Below, piece after piece: positions 20,380 to 28,717 of a DNA stretch of 64,000 nt (the first letter of the stretch is position 1; each line of letters opens with the position of its first letter). Where the stretch lies: contig NZ_CAMLIG010000002.1 of the NCBI RefSeq assembly GCF_946480185.1, positions 62,001 to 126,000 of the forward strand. Reading direction: 5' to 3'. The stretch is from an uncultured Pedobacter sp. GTDB taxonomy: Bacteria > Bacteroidota > Bacteroidia > Sphingobacteriales > Sphingobacteriaceae. Below the pieces are notes generated by a model that was not told the origin of the DNA, ran no database searches, and saw only the letters and a program-made list of their open reading frames with translations. Made by a program: the position numbers and the translations under genes.

Positions 20380-21171
20380 TTAATTAAAATCTTTATTCAA
20401 CAACCGCTCCAAATCTGTAAAACTGATATTCATTTTCACCCTACCTTGTTGAGCGTAAGATATTTCTCCGGTTTCTTCTGATACAATTAAAGCCGTAGCA
20501 TCGCTGGATTCTGTTACGCCAATTCCGGCCCGGTGGCGCAGACCAAACTGTGGAGGCAACTGGTCATTTTCTGTCAATGGCAAAATGCAGCTGGCAGATT
20601 TTATCATATTTTCCGAAATTACTACAGCACCATCATGTAACGGACTGTTTTTTTGGAAAATACTTTCCAGCAAACGTTTGGATATTTTACCGTCAATCAT
20701 TTCGCCACTGTTGGCAAAAGCATCCTGATCAAAATATTTTGCAAACACAATCAGCGCTCCGGTACGCGATTTTTTCATGGTTTTACAAGCATCAATAATT
20801 GGCTTAATCTTAGCCATATTATTTCGCTCCAGCTCTTCTTTTCTAAAAATAAATTTCAACCAAGTTCGGTTTCTTAGCGAAATATTTTTTCCAATGGTCA
20901 ATAAAAACCGACGAAATTCCTGCTGAAAAACAACAATCAATGCAATAAATCCAACACTCACAAAACTGCCTAAAATACCAGAAAGCAGTTTCATTTTTAA
21001 AGCATCTGTTAAAAAATAAAGGATGTAAATTAGAATAAAGCCCAGAAAAATATTTACCGCAATTGTTCCTCTAATTAAATTATAGATGTAATAAATGATA
21101 ATGGCAACCAAAATCATATCTATTACATCCAAAACACTTAGCTTCAAAAAGCTGAAATCTAAAAAATCCAT
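20380..21171 (-). CDS. cdaA: diadenylate cyclase (c-di-AMP synthase), CdaA type
   Basis: Makes cyclic di-AMP from two ATP. The 263-residue protein begins with three membrane helices (about residues 10-95), followed by a DAC (DisA_N) domain. The catalytic motifs D180-G181-A182 (HDGAVV) and R212-H213-R214 (LRHRAGIG) are intact. This membrane-bound CdaA form usually pairs with a CdaR regulator, which is absent here. Start overlap or spacing with folP is only 12 bp, so they are co-transcribed. That arrangement places a second-messenger enzyme behind a folate gene, as I recall from other Bacteroidota. Confidence 0.93.
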   Translation of the reverse strand: MDFLDFSFLKLSVLDVIDMILVAIIIYYIYNLIRGTIAVNIFLGFILIYILYFLTDALKMKLLSGILGSFVSVGFIALIVVFQQEFRRFLLTIGKNISLRNRTWLKFIFRKEELERNNMAKIKPIIDACKTMKKSRTGALIVFAKYFDQDAFANSGEMIDGKISKRLLESIFQKNSPLHDGAVVISENMIKSASCILPLTENDQLPPQFGLRHRAGIGVTESSDATALIVSEETGEISYAQQGRVKMNISFTDLERLLNKDFN

Positions 21172-21183
21172 CGCTTAAAATCT

Positions 21184-22047
21184 TTACTCGTTTTCCTTTA
21201 ATTTGTTAAAGATAGCGATACATTCTCTAGCTTCTTTAACATCATGCACTCTTAAAATATTCGCTCCGTTTTGTAAAGCAATTGTATTTAAAACGGTTGT
21301 TCCGTTTAGCGCTTCATCGGCTGTAATTTTCAAAGTTTTCCAAACCATTGATTTGCGAGATAGACCTGCTAGAACCGGAAAACCAAGAATTCTCAACCGA
21401 TCCAAATGATTGAGCACCTGAAAATTTTGGTCGATATTTTTAGCAAAACCAAAACCCGGGTCAACAATAATATCTTTAACTCCGCAAGCTTTTAGCAGAT
21501 GAACCTTTTCCGATAGTTGAAAAACAATTTCTTGCATCATATTACCATATTGGTTAAGCTTGTTCATCGTTTTAGGATTACCTTTTAAATGCATTAAAAT
21601 ATAAGGTACATTTAGTTTACCTACAGTTTCAAACATTTTATCGTCCAAAATCCCTCCAGAAACATCATTGATAATATGCGCACCTTCGTTAATCGCCCTT
21701 TCGGCGATGCCCGCTCTAAACGTATCCACGGATAAAATCGCATTAGGAAATTCTTTTTTTAAATTTTTGATGGCGGGCAACAAACGCTCCTGCTCTTCTT
21801 TTTCTAAAACATCATCCGCACCGGGACGCGTTGAATAAGCACCTAAATCTAAAAAATCAGCACCATCTGCAAGCATTTTCTCGGCCACAATCAACAACTC
21901 TTTTCCAGACTGTACTCTGCTTACCTGATAAAAAGAATCGGGCGTTAAATTTAAAATCCCCATCACTTTCGGTTGCGCCAAATCAATAAGCCTACCGGCA
22001 ATGTTGAGTGTGAGCTTTGTTTGAAAAAATGTATCTTTATCCGTCAT
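21184..22047 (-). CDS. folP: dihydropteroate synthase
   Basis: Joins 6-hydroxymethyl-dihydropterin pyrophosphate to p-aminobenzoate in folate synthesis; the sulfonamide target. 287 residues, TIM barrel. Signatures: MGILNLTPDSFY, DLGAYSTRPGADDV, SVDTFRAGIAERAI, IINDVSGG, YILMHLKGNPKTM, DPGFGFAKN and GLSRKSM. First gene of the minus-strand folP-cdaA unit, divergent from the DUF1599 gene with only 54 bp between them, so the two promoters are close together. Confidence 0.95.
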   Translation of the reverse strand: MTDKDTFFQTKLTLNIAGRLIDLAQPKVMGILNLTPDSFYQVSRVQSGKELLIVAEKMLADGADFLDLGAYSTRPGADDVLEKEEQERLLPAIKNLKKEFPNAILSVDTFRAGIAERAINEGAHIINDVSGGILDDKMFETVGKLNVPYILMHLKGNPKTMNKLNQYGNMMQEIVFQLSEKVHLLKACGVKDIIVDPGFGFAKNIDQNFQVLNHLDRLRILGFPVLAGLSRKSMVWKTLKITADEALNGTTVLNTIALQNGANILRVHDVKEARECIAIFNKLKENE

Positions 22048-22101
22048 TTATAATGACAAATAAGGCATAATTTCATCATTTAAACAAACATTTATAGCAT
22101 T

Positions 22102-22644
22102 TTGACAAATAATACTTCCGCAGAATTCGATGCAGTTATAAAAGTATGCAGAGATCTTTTTATTAAAAAAACAAGAGACTATGGAACTGCTTGGCGTATT
22201 TTAAGGCCAGCATCCATTACTGATCAAATTTTTATTAAAGCGCAAAGAATTAGAACTTTAGAAGACAAAAAAGTGAGCAAAGTTGGCGAAGATATCATTG
22301 GCGAATACATTGGCATTATCAACTATTGTGTAATTGGAATGATGCAGTTGGAGCTAAAAGCTGATGCGCCCCAAGAGCTAAACCCCGATGAAGTAGCTGT
22401 AAATTTTGACGCAAAAGTTAACGAAACCAAAGAATTGATGTTTGCCAAAAACCACGATTACGGCGAAGTTTGGCGTGATATGCGGGTAAGTTCTTTAACG
22501 GATTTAATTCTGATGAAGATTTTACGCGTAAAACAAATTGAAGACAATGATGGTAAAACTTTGGCCTCTGAAGGGGTAAAAGCAAACTACCAGGATATGA
22601 TTAATTATTCCGTTTTTGCTTTAATTAAACTAGGGATATCGTAA
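22102..22644 (+). CDS. DUF1599 protein with two tandem copies of the domain
   Basis: A 180-residue protein starting at TTG. Two halves align with each other. Half one: RDLFIKKTRDYGTAW..., then ITDQIFIKAQRIRTLED, ending YIGIINYCVIGMMQLE. Half two: KELMFAKNHDYGEVW..., then LTDLILMKILRVKQIED, ending YQDMINYSVFALIKLG. Each carries the K-x-x-D-Y-G-x-x-W core of DUF1599 (nucleotide modification associated domain 1). The family is linked by others to nucleotide or DNA-base modification, but no reaction is established here. It is followed after 4 bp by the BT_3928-type gene. Confidence 0.82.
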   Translation: MTNNTSAEFDAVIKVCRDLFIKKTRDYGTAWRILRPASITDQIFIKAQRIRTLEDKKVSKVGEDIIGEYIGIINYCVIGMMQLELKADAPQELNPDEVAVNFDAKVNETKELMFAKNHDYGEVWRDMRVSSLTDLILMKILRVKQIEDNDGKTLASEGVKANYQDMINYSVFALIKLGIS

Positions 22645-22648
22645 AAAC

Positions 22649-23824
22649 ATGGCAATAGAGCACAAGAAAAACATTGGATTAACAATTGTAAAAATATTTG
22701 TTGGTGCCCTTTTTATCTTCAGTGGATTAATAAAATTAAACGATCCGCTGGGTTTTTCCTACAAGCTAGAAGAGTATTTTGAAGTATTCCACCTTACTTT
22801 CTTAAGCACTTTTGCTGTATTTTTTTCTATCACTTTATGTGCTTTGGAAGTAATATTAGGGCTGTTTTTATTAACAGGATATTATGCCAAAAAAGTAATG
22901 TGGGGATTATTGTTGATGATTATATTCTTTACATTTTTAACTTTTTACTCTGCTTTTTTTGATGTGGTAAAAACCTGTGGTTGTTTTGGCGATGCCATTC
23001 CTTTAACGCCTTGGCAATCTTTTTCCAAAGATTTGGTGCTGCTAATGATGATTATTTTATTATTCGTCAACAAAGAAAAACTGGTCAACACCTCAGAAAA
23101 CAAAGGTTTACGTAAAATTTTGGGAATATTATTTCTGGTACTTCCAATTTGCTTTGGTTTATACACCTATACTTTTTTGCCAATTATCGATTTTTTACCC
23201 TATAAAGTTGGCGCTAACATCCCCGAGCTGATGAAAATCCCAGAAGGTGCAAAGCCAAACGAATACAAAATTATTTATACCCTCAAAAACAAGAAAACCG
23301 CGGAAACAAAAAAAATGACGGATAAAGAATATCTGGCCACTAAAATTTATGAAAACACCGATTGGGAATTGGTTTCATCATCAGACCCGATTTTGGTAAA
23401 AGAAGGTTATCAGCCAAAAATTAAAGATTTAAACGTTTACGATTCGCAAGGGGTAAATTACACAAAAGAAATTTTTGAAAACCCTTATTACAGTTTAATT
23501 GCAGTTGCTTGGAGTTTAGATAAAACGCAACAGAAAGCTTTGGGAGATATTAACGCAATTGCCATAAATGCAGTGCAAAATTTCAATGTTCGGTCGGTAT
23601 TACTGACTTCCAGTTCAGCGCAGGATGCAGAAAAACTCTCCAAAAAACTCACCTTGCTGACCGAAATTTTTTATGCTGATGCCGTTCCGTTAAAAAGTAT
23701 GGTACGAGCCAATCCTGGGCTGATGTTACTAAAAGATGGCGTAATCATCAATAAATGGCCAGCCGCTGCCCTACCAACCTACAACTATTTGGCAGAACAT
23801 TATTTCAGTAAAGTCAATGATTAA
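22649..23824 (+). CDS. BT_3928-type DoxX family membrane protein
   Basis: 391 residues. The first 170 hold four or five membrane helices of the DoxX/MauE kind (FVGALFIFSGLIKLNDPLGF at the start), with a T-C-G-C-F-G-D motif between helices that could cycle as a disulfide. A soluble C-terminal half follows, with a thioredoxin-like pattern but no CXXC. Related proteins handle quinone-linked or disulfide redox at the membrane; the actual role of this family is unknown. It overlaps the next gene by 8 bp. Confidence 0.8.
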   Translation: MAIEHKKNIGLTIVKIFVGALFIFSGLIKLNDPLGFSYKLEEYFEVFHLTFLSTFAVFFSITLCALEVILGLFLLTGYYAKKVMWGLLLMIIFFTFLTFYSAFFDVVKTCGCFGDAIPLTPWQSFSKDLVLLMMIILLFVNKEKLVNTSENKGLRKILGILFLVLPICFGLYTYTFLPIIDFLPYKVGANIPELMKIPEGAKPNEYKIIYTLKNKKTAETKKMTDKEYLATKIYENTDWELVSSSDPILVKEGYQPKIKDLNVYDSQGVNYTKEIFENPYYSLIAVAWSLDKTQQKALGDINAIAINAVQNFNVRSVLLTSSSAQDAEKLSKKLTLLTEIFYADAVPLKSMVRANPGLMLLKDGVIINKWPAAALPTYNYLAEHYFSKVND

Positions 23825-24872
23825 ATTCGTCATCCAAAAACTAATTTATGGATTTGCAGTTTTGCTGGGTGTAGTGGTAGTGGTGTTTTTTTTGTTCAAT
23901 ATTTTACCTGCCGATCCTGCCCGGATGACGCAAGGTCAACGTTCTGATGTACAATCTTTAGAAGCTGTGCGAAAAGAATTCGGTTTGGATAAATCTATTC
24001 CTGTTCAGTTTCTATATTATATCAATGATTTATCGCCTTTGGCTGTTCATCCTGCAGATTCATCAGCGAAAGCCAAATATCATTATTTTAGGCTTTTTAA
24101 CATCGGCAAACAAAATGCTTTAGTTTTAAAGATTCCGTATTTACGTCGCTCTTACCAAACCAAAAGAGACGTTACCAGCATTTTGGCAGAAACAGCCCCC
24201 AACACCATGATTCTCGCCTTTACTGCGATGCTTTTTGCCACTGTTATTGGAATTGGTTTGGGCGTGTTAGCTGCAGTTTATAAAGATTCTTGGATTGATC
24301 AAACTGCAATTGCGAGTTCAATTCTTGGTATTTCTGCACCATCTTTCTTTGCCGGAATTATTATCGCCTGGCTTTTTGGTTTCGTATTGAGCGATTATAC
24401 CGGTTTAAATATGTCGGGCAGTTTATATGATTATGATCCTTTTAAAGGCGAAGTTTTGGTTTGGAAAAACCTGTTGCTTCCAATGCTTACTTTAGGCTTG
24501 CGCCCGCTGGCCATAATTATGCAATTAACCAGAAGCGCCATGTTGGATGTTTTAAGGCAAGATTATATCCGTACGGCCAAAGCAAAAGGATTGAACAAGA
24601 AATCCATCATTTTAAAACATGCCTTACCCAATGCTTTAAACCCGGTCGTTACAGCAGTTTCGGGATGGTTTGCATCATTACTCGCAGGTTCTTTTTTTGT
24701 GGAGTACATTTTTGGCTATAACGGACTGGGCAAAGCCACCGTTGACGCTTTGGAGCTTGCCGATTTACCTGTAATTATGGGTTCCATTTTATTTATAGCC
24801 TTTATATTTATCATTATTAATATTTTGGCAGATTTACTTTATGCCACTTTAGATCCTCGTGTAAAAATTTAA
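23817..24872 (+). CDS. DppB-type ABC transporter permease without neighbours of its system
   Basis: 351-residue inner-membrane permease of the oligopeptide class. N-terminal helix ending ...FNILPADPARM, an extracytoplasmic stretch of about 90 residues (longer than in typical DppB), then five helices. The coupling EAA-like loop is IIMQLTRSAMLDVLRQDYIRTAKAKGLNKKSI-type, with the family's R-T-A-K-A-K-G-L sequence. No DppC, binding protein or ATPase lies nearby, so it must work with parts encoded elsewhere or in another arrangement. Start codon lies within the end of the BT_3928-type gene. Confidence 0.85.
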   Translation: MIKFVIQKLIYGFAVLLGVVVVVFFLFNILPADPARMTQGQRSDVQSLEAVRKEFGLDKSIPVQFLYYINDLSPLAVHPADSSAKAKYHYFRLFNIGKQNALVLKIPYLRRSYQTKRDVTSILAETAPNTMILAFTAMLFATVIGIGLGVLAAVYKDSWIDQTAIASSILGISAPSFFAGIIIAWLFGFVLSDYTGLNMSGSLYDYDPFKGEVLVWKNLLLPMLTLGLRPLAIIMQLTRSAMLDVLRQDYIRTAKAKGLNKKSIILKHALPNALNPVVTAVSGWFASLLAGSFFVEYIFGYNGLGKATVDALELADLPVIMGSILFIAFIFIIINILADLLYATLDPRVKI

Positions 24873-24879
24873 AATTACC

Positions 24880-25416
24880 ATGTCAGCAGAAATTGTAAAC
24901 TCAAACATTCTCTCAAAAAAAATATTTTTAATTGGTTTTATGGGCTGTGGAAAAAGCAAATTGGGTAAAGCGGTTGCCAATAAACTGGAATTGCCCTTTT
25001 TGGATTTGGATGATTTGGTAGAAACGAAAAACCAAATGAGCATCCCCGAACTTTTTGCCGCTTTTGGCGAACAGGGATTTAGAGAACGCGAGAAACAAAC
25101 TTTGCAGGAAGCCGCCATTGCCAATGATGCCATTATTGCCACCGGTGGCGGTGCGCCTTGCTTTTTTGACAATATGGAGTGGATGAACAAAAATGGCATC
25201 ACCGTTTTTATTGATACGCCGGTAAAAGTTTTAGCAGATAGACTGATTAACGCTAGGGTTGAACGCCCGCTGGTTAAAGGTAAATCTTACGAAGAACTGA
25301 TTGCTTTTATCGAAACCAAATTGGAAGAAAGACGTCCGTTTTACAACCAAGCACAAATCATTTTAAAAGGGGTTGATTTAAGTGCAGATGATTTAATAGA
25401 AGCTTTGGGAAGTTAA
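24880..25416 (+). CDS. aroK: shikimate kinase
   Basis: Phosphorylates shikimate at O3 in aromatic amino acid synthesis. 178 residues with the P-loop GFMGCGKSKLG near residue 20, the shikimate-binding D-L-D-D stretch (PFLDLDDLVE), F-R-E-R-E (the EQGFREREKQ helix), GGGAPC, and the lid region ARVERPLVKG. Seven bases after the permease gene, so probably in the same transcript, although nothing else here belongs to the aromatic pathway. Confidence 0.95.
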   Translation: MSAEIVNSNILSKKIFLIGFMGCGKSKLGKAVANKLELPFLDLDDLVETKNQMSIPELFAAFGEQGFREREKQTLQEAAIANDAIIATGGGAPCFFDNMEWMNKNGITVFIDTPVKVLADRLINARVERPLVKGKSYEELIAFIETKLEERRPFYNQAQIILKGVDLSADDLIEALGS

Positions 25417-25477
25417 CATTAAAAATTGCAAGCGGTATAAACACCATACCAAAAACATAGAATTAAGATCAAAAATC

Positions 25478-26398
25478 ATGATGAAAAAAATATTAGTAAC
25501 CGGAAGTAACGGATTGTTGGGTCAGAAATTAACCGAAAGGATTTTGGCGAAAAATGATTTCGAGTTGGTAGCAACAGGAAAAGGAGCTAACAGATTTCCG
25601 GTGAAGGAAGGTTATACGTATGAAGAAATGGATATTTTAGATGCTAAAAGCATCGACGATATAATTGGTAAATTTTTGCCAGATGTAGTGATTAACACCG
25701 CGGCAATGACAAACGTTGATACCTGCGAAACAGAAAAGGAAGCTTGCTGGGCGTTAAACGTTACGGCGGTTGAGCATTTGATTAAATCCTGCAAAAGATA
25801 TAATGCCCAACTCATTCATCTTTCTACCGATTTTATTTTTGACGGTTTGGCCGGGCCTTATAAAGAAGATGCAACACCTTCTCCGGTTTCTTTTTACGGA
25901 GAATCTAAACTGGCGGCAGAACTTTTGCTCCAGAAATCGGATATTAAATGGACCATTCTGCGTACCATAATCGTTTACGGAATTGTGAGCGATATGAGCC
26001 GCAGCAATATTGTTTTATGGGCAAAAGGTGCTTTAGAAAAAGGCAATCCAATAAATGTTGTTGATGATCAATGGCGGATGCCTACGCTCGCAGAAGATTT
26101 GGCAGATATTTGTTTATTGGCCGCAGAAAAAGAGGCTCAGGGTGTTTTCAATGCCTCCGGAAAAGATATGATGAGCATTATTGAACTGGTACATGAAGTT
26201 GCAGATTATTACGGTTTGGATAAAAGCCTGATCAAACCCATCAGCTCCGCATCTTTAAACCAGGCAGCAAAACGTCCGGTAAAAACAGGTTTTATTTTGG
26301 ATAAATCTATCAGAGAATTAGGCTACCAACCGCATTCTTTTAAAGAAGGAATTGCCATTATGGAAAAGCAGTTGAATTTACTTAAATCCGACGTGTAA
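25478..26398 (+). CDS. RmlD-like NAD(P)-dependent sugar-nucleotide reductase or epimerase
   Basis: Extended SDR of 306 residues resembling dTDP-4-dehydrorhamnose reductase. N-terminal TGSNGLLGQKL nucleotide motif, NTAAMTNVDTCE in the RmlD manner, STDFIFDGLAGPYKED, and the catalytic Y-G-E-S-K (SFYGESKLAAE). ATG 25478 or the adjacent ATG 25481 can start translation. No other rhamnose or surface-polysaccharide genes are near, so the true substrate is open. Confidence 0.85.
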   Translation: MMKKILVTGSNGLLGQKLTERILAKNDFELVATGKGANRFPVKEGYTYEEMDILDAKSIDDIIGKFLPDVVINTAAMTNVDTCETEKEACWALNVTAVEHLIKSCKRYNAQLIHLSTDFIFDGLAGPYKEDATPSPVSFYGESKLAAELLLQKSDIKWTILRTIIVYGIVSDMSRSNIVLWAKGALEKGNPINVVDDQWRMPTLAEDLADICLLAAEKEAQGVFNASGKDMMSIIELVHEVADYYGLDKSLIKPISSASLNQAAKRPVKTGFILDKSIRELGYQPHSFKEGIAIMEKQLNLLKSDV

Positions 26399-26451
26399 AA
26401 ACTTTAATTCACATACATTTACTATATTCATAAAAATTAAAACTCAAGAAA

Positions 26452-26913
26452 ATGTCATTAAAAATTGGAGATCAAGCACCAGAATTCACATTGGTGAGTT
26501 CAGACTTAAAAGAAGTTAGTTTAAAAGATTTTGCAGGTAAAAAAGTAATCATCCACTTTTTTCCTTTAGCATTTACAGGCGTTTGCACCACGCAACTTTG
26601 TACCATGCGGGATAACTTCGGATTTTACGAAGGTTTAGGTGCACAGGTTTTGGGTATTTCAATAGATTCGCCTTTTACATTAGCAAAATTTAAAGAGGAG
26701 AATAATTATCAGTTTCCATTATTGTCTGACTTCAACAAAGAGGTTTCGCCAGCATACGGCGCATTTTACGATGAATTTGTATTCAATTTAAAAGGCGTTG
26801 CCAAAAGAGCCGCTTTTGTAATTGACGAAAATCAAAAAGTTATTTATGCAGAAGTACTTGAAAATGCGGGAGATCTTCCTAACTTCAAAGCAATTGACGA
26901 TATTGTAAAATAA
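26452..26913 (+). CDS. peroxiredoxin (AhpC/TSA family)
   Basis: Thiol peroxidase of 153 residues that reduces hydroperoxides. The peroxidatic Cys lies in PLAFTGVCTTQLC, with the second Cys five residues on. The upstream GDQAPEFTL and later F-P-L-L-S-D blocks fit the AhpE-like redoxins. The start follows the A-rich AACTCAAGAAA. Sits 15 bp upstream of floA, possibly co-transcribed. Confidence 0.92.
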   Translation: MSLKIGDQAPEFTLVSSDLKEVSLKDFAGKKVIIHFFPLAFTGVCTTQLCTMRDNFGFYEGLGAQVLGISIDSPFTLAKFKEENNYQFPLLSDFNKEVSPAYGAFYDEFVFNLKGVAKRAAFVIDENQKVIYAEVLENAGDLPNFKAIDDIVK

Positions 26914-26928
26914 ACTTAAATACTAAAT

Positions 26929-27906
26929 ATGGATCCATCAATCAGTATTATTTTAATTATCATTGGGAGTGTAATTGCGCTTTTCTTTCTGTTTTACATT
27001 CTACCGGTTAATCTTTGGTTTACTGCCCAGCTATCTGGCGTAAAAATCAATTTGCTAAACTTGGTTTTAATGAGACTAAGAAGAGTTCCGCCCTCTTTAG
27101 TGGTCAACGCATTGATTACTTCTACAAAGGCAGGCTTAAACCTCACTTCAAATGAAATTGAAACACATTACTTGGCTGGCGGACACGTTAACAATGTAAT
27201 TAAATCTTTAATCTCTGCTGATAAAGCAAATATCCCGTTAGATTTCAAACTGGCAACTGCCATTGATTTAGCCGGACGTGATGTTTTTGAAGCGGTACAG
27301 CTTTCTGTAAATCCGAGAGTAATTAATACACCACCCGTTGCTGCTGTTGCAAAAGACGGTATTCAGTTAATTGCGAAGGCGAGAGTTACCGTAAGAGCCA
27401 ACATCAACCAATTAGTTGGTGGTGCTGGTGAAGAAACCATTTTAGCCCGTGTTGGTGAAGGTATTGTAACTACAATTGGTTCGGCAACGAGTCACAAAGA
27501 AGTATTAGAAAACCCCGACAAAATCTCAAAAGTAGTTTTAAGTAAAGGATTGGATTCTGGAACTGCTTTCGAGATTTTATCCATTGACATTGCTGATATT
27601 GACATTGGCGATAACATTGGTGCAAAATTACAAACAGACCAAGCCGAAGCTGATTTAAAAGTGGCTAATGCAAAAGCTGAAGAGCGCAGGGCATTTGCAG
27701 TTGCTTACGAGCAAGAAATGATTGCTAAAGCACAAGATGCAAGAGCAAAGGTTATTGAAGCTGAATCGCAAATTCCTTTAGCTATTGCCGAAGCTTTTAG
27801 AAGCGGGAACTTAGGGATTATGGATTATTACAAAATGCAGAACATCCAAGCTGATACCGATATGAGAGGATCTATCTCTAAACCAAAAGGTGGAGATCAG
27901 AAGTAA
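26929..27906 (+). CDS. floA: flotillin-like protein FloA
   Basis: 325-residue membrane scaffold protein of the FloA (UPF0365) family that organises functional membrane microdomains. One N-terminal membrane hairpin or helix (residues about 5-27), then an SPFH/band-7-like domain with the family blocks [23 protein letters not shown] and [24 protein letters not shown], then a Glu/Ala-rich helical part ([16 protein letters not shown]) that makes coiled coils. Full length. A terminator follows at 27961. Confidence 0.94.
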   Translation: MDPSISIILIIIGSVIALFFLFYILPVNLWFTAQLSGVKINLLNLVLMRLRRVPPSLVVNALITSTKAGLNLTSNEIETHYLAGGHVNNVIKSLISADKANIPLDFKLATAIDLAGRDVFEAVQLSVNPRVINTPPVAAVAKDGIQLIAKARVTVRANINQLVGGAGEETILARVGEGIVTTIGSATSHKEVLENPDKISKVVLSKGLDSGTAFEILSIDIADIDIGDNIGAKLQTDQAEADLKVANAKAEERRAFAVAYEQEMIAKAQDARAKVIEAESQIPLAIAEAFRSGNLGIMDYYKMQNIQADTDMRGSISKPKGGDQK

Positions 27907-27960
27907 TTTTGAAACGCTTTAAGCTAAAGTAGAAAGCTTCTGTTATAGTGAATAATATGA

Positions 27961-27989
27961 ACAGCGTAATAAAATTACGCTGTTTTTTT
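27961..27989 (+). terminator. intrinsic terminator after floA
   Basis: ACAGCGTAAT pairs perfectly with ATTACGCTGT over a three-base loop and continues into seven T. Confidence 0.9.
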
Positions 27990-28080
27990 ATGTCTAAAAT
28001 TTCCGCCTTCTTACAATTGGCTTCGTTTTTGAGTATTTGGTAAAATAAATTACAAATACAATCATCCAAAAATTTACAAA

Positions 28081-28566
28081 ATGAAAAAGCTAATCTTATC
28101 TACCCTATCATTTTGCCTTGTGGCCTTTATGCTAACTTCTTGTGCATCCAAAAAAGGTACAACCGCAAATTACAAAGTTTCAAAATCAACAATTACCGGC
28201 ACCTGGACAGTTTCTGACGTAAGTTTAGTCGGTTTTCCTAGTGGGTATAATGTAACTAAAGCTTTCGGAATGGCTTCTTATAAAGATTTCATCGGTAGCA
28301 CTTGGAAATTATATGGTGGTTATAGCGGTTACATCACACTTGCAAACGGAACAACCCAAAACATTTATTGGGATTTATTAAACGATGGTGTAATGCCTAT
28401 TTTCCAGTTTAAAAAAATAGATGCTGGCGAGAAAGCTAAAAACGTAACAGAAGGTTACAAAATGAATATCGATGCGGCATCTAAAAGTTCACTTACTTTA
28501 AGTTCGCCTATCGAACTGCTAAATGGCCATACTGCAAAAATAGTTTATACTTTGAATGCTCAATAG
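28081..28566 (+). CDS. small lipoprotein, lipocalin-like
   Basis: 161 residues with a lipoprotein signal (FMLTSC, Cys at residue 21), so anchored to a membrane. The mature part begins K-S-T-I-T-G-T-W-T-V and continues as short beta strands (WKLYGGYSGYITLANG, ISSPIELLNG-type), as in lipocalin-like Bacteroidota proteins. No catalytic motif. Flanked by terminators on both sides, hence a single-gene unit. Function unknown. Confidence 0.72.
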   Translation: MKKLILSTLSFCLVAFMLTSCASKKGTTANYKVSKSTITGTWTVSDVSLVGFPSGYNVTKAFGMASYKDFIGSTWKLYGGYSGYITLANGTTQNIYWDLLNDGVMPIFQFKKIDAGEKAKNVTEGYKMNIDAASKSSLTLSSPIELLNGHTAKIVYTLNAQ

Positions 28567-28587
28567 AAGTAAAAAGACTAAAGTAGA

Positions 28588-28622
28588 AAGCCTTACGATA
28601 TTTAAAATCGTAAGGCTTTTTT
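28588..28622 (+). terminator. intrinsic terminator after the lipoprotein gene
   Basis: AAGCCTTACGAT and ATCGTAAGGCTT form a 12-bp perfect stem, followed by six T. Confidence 0.9.
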
Positions 28623-28660
28623 ATTGACCAATCAGCGTATAATTCTTTAATATTCTTGGC

Positions 28661-28692
28661 GAAAAACCGACGATATTTAATACCGTCGGTTT
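28661..28692 (-). terminator. intrinsic terminator at the end of the ilv-leu operon
   Basis: On the minus strand AAACCGACG and CGTCGGTTT pair over an AT loop and are followed by further T. It lies 26 bp behind the leuB stop. Confidence 0.8.
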
Positions 28693-28717
28693 CTGTATAT
28701 TAAAACTTTTCAGCTTC

